Of a stretch of 7,746 nt of DNA, positions 7,285 to 7,746 are shown piece after piece (positions within the stretch are counted from its first letter, which is position 1; every line of letters starts with the position of its first letter). Origin of the DNA: Candidatus Omnitrophota bacterium (GTDB lineage Bacteria > Omnitrophota > Gorgyraeia > Gygaellales > Profunditerraquicolaceae). The stretch is from assembly GCA_023228185.1 (NCBI GenBank), contig JALOBQ010000045.1:1-7746 (forward strand). Direction: 5' to 3'. Below the pieces are notes generated by a model. That model was not told the origin of the DNA. It worked only from the letters and a program-made list of their open reading frames with translations, and ran no database searches. A program made the position numbers and the translations under genes.

Positions 7285-7288
7285 AACT

Positions 7289-7746
7289 ATGCAAAGAGTA
7301 TTCAGCAGCCAGGCAGTAATAAACCAAAGATTATCGCGTATTTTAGGAGTTGTATTTTTTATCGCGCTTACCAGTTTAGGGGCGTTTGTGCGCATACCTT
7401 TATTGTTTACTCCGGTTCCGCTTACATTGCAAACTTTTTTTGTCCTGCTTTCCGGAGCTTTGCTAGGCAGCAAACTTGGATTCACCAGCCAGGCAGTTTA
7501 TCTGTTATTGGGATTATCCGGGTTGCCGTTATTCACCGGTGGTTTTGCCGGCGCGCTTTATTTCGCCGGGCCGACCGCGGGTTATCTCGCAGGTTTTTTA
7601 TTTGCCGCTTTGATCAGCGGAAAATTAATTAAGAAAGACGATTGCTGGGGGAAAGTTTTCGTGAAATTCATGCTTGCTGACGTGGTGCTTTTAGCCAGCG
7701 GTATGCTTTGGTTAAAATTGTCTTTGGGGCTTTCTTTACCAAACGC
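7289..7746 (+). CDS. bioY: Biotin transporter BioY (ECF S-component), 3' partial
   Basis: BioY is the membrane-embedded, biotin-binding S-component of the energy-coupling factor transporters. The first 152 residues are present out of a usual ~180-200; the frame is open to the right edge. The family pattern is clear: a first helix ending in ALTSLGAFVRIPL, then TPVPLTLQTFFVLLSGALLG (41-60), SQAVYLLLGLSGLPLF (67-82) with the GG-rich loop after it, and FAGPTAGYLAGF (92-103). Several hydrophobic helices are separated by short loops, as expected for a six-helix S-component. It lies 39 bases after the small membrane protein gene. No BirA-type operator palindrome is seen upstream, and the ECF ATPase/T-component genes (bioM, bioN or shared ecf genes) are not in the visible part, so whether it works alone or with a module is unknown. 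Confidence 0.93.
   Translation, partial: MQRVFSSQAVINQRLSRILGVVFFIALTSLGAFVRIPLLFTPVPLTLQTFFVLLSGALLGSKLGFTSQAVYLLLGLSGLPLFTGGFAGALYFAGPTAGYLAGFLFAALISGKLIKKDDCWGKVFVKFMLADVVLLASGMLWLKLSLGLSLPN

Noticed and set aside
1..7746. CRISPR array, tRNA, rRNA, insertion sequence or riboswitch
   Set aside because: Genes are packed with gaps of at most 48 bases, so there is no room for these elements outside coding sequence, and no regular repeats or terminal inverted repeats were seen by eye.

Overview
This window reads as a compact chromosomal segment from a diderm (Gram-negative-type) bacterium. Four things support that: an apolipoprotein N-acyltransferase, a lipoprotein with a lipobox, a lipid A acyltransferase-family protein, and genes separated by only a few bases. 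All genes are on the + strand and all six visible stop codons are TAA. No mobile element, CRISPR array, rRNA or tRNA was seen. The lineage cannot be fixed from the sequence. The moderate base composition, the secA-lnt-PIG-L lipoprotein order, an adenosine-specific kinase (a family I associate with archaea and deep-branching or thermophilic bacteria) and the HFGNFP form of the acyltransferase motif make me think of an uncultivated diderm phylum such as Omnitrophota. That is a guess.

Left part (1-5568), protein export and lipoprotein maturation: secA enters from the left edge without its first ~34 codons. Its 3' end overlaps lnt by 16 bases. After a 9-base gap comes a PIG-L/LmbE-type metal-dependent deacetylase with its own lipoprotein signal peptide. 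The products could act in sequence: SecA drives secretion, Lnt adds the third acyl chain to lipoproteins, and the deacetylase is a likely client of both.

Middle (5582-6070): an adenosine-specific kinase-family protein (PF04008 type) follows 13 bases later with a good Shine-Dalgarno. It is the one cytosolic, nucleoside-binding protein in an otherwise envelope-oriented set.

Right part (6071-7746): the 48-base gap at 6071-6118 is the largest intergenic space. It holds the best promoter candidate of the window, with an extended -10, placed so that the mRNA would start about 8 bases before the next ATG. A lipid A/lysophospholipid acyltransferase-family gene (LpxL/HtrB-like) follows, then a 66-residue two-helix membrane protein of unknown function. 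Last is the 5' part of bioY (biotin ECF transporter S-component), cut by the right edge. No stretch over 300 bases lacks a gene.

No clearly new system is evident. The items most worth a second look are the replaced acidic residue in the acyltransferase motif, its near-leaderless start, the uncharacterised C-terminal domain of the deacetylase lipoprotein, the adenosine kinase in an envelope operon, and the orphan small membrane protein.
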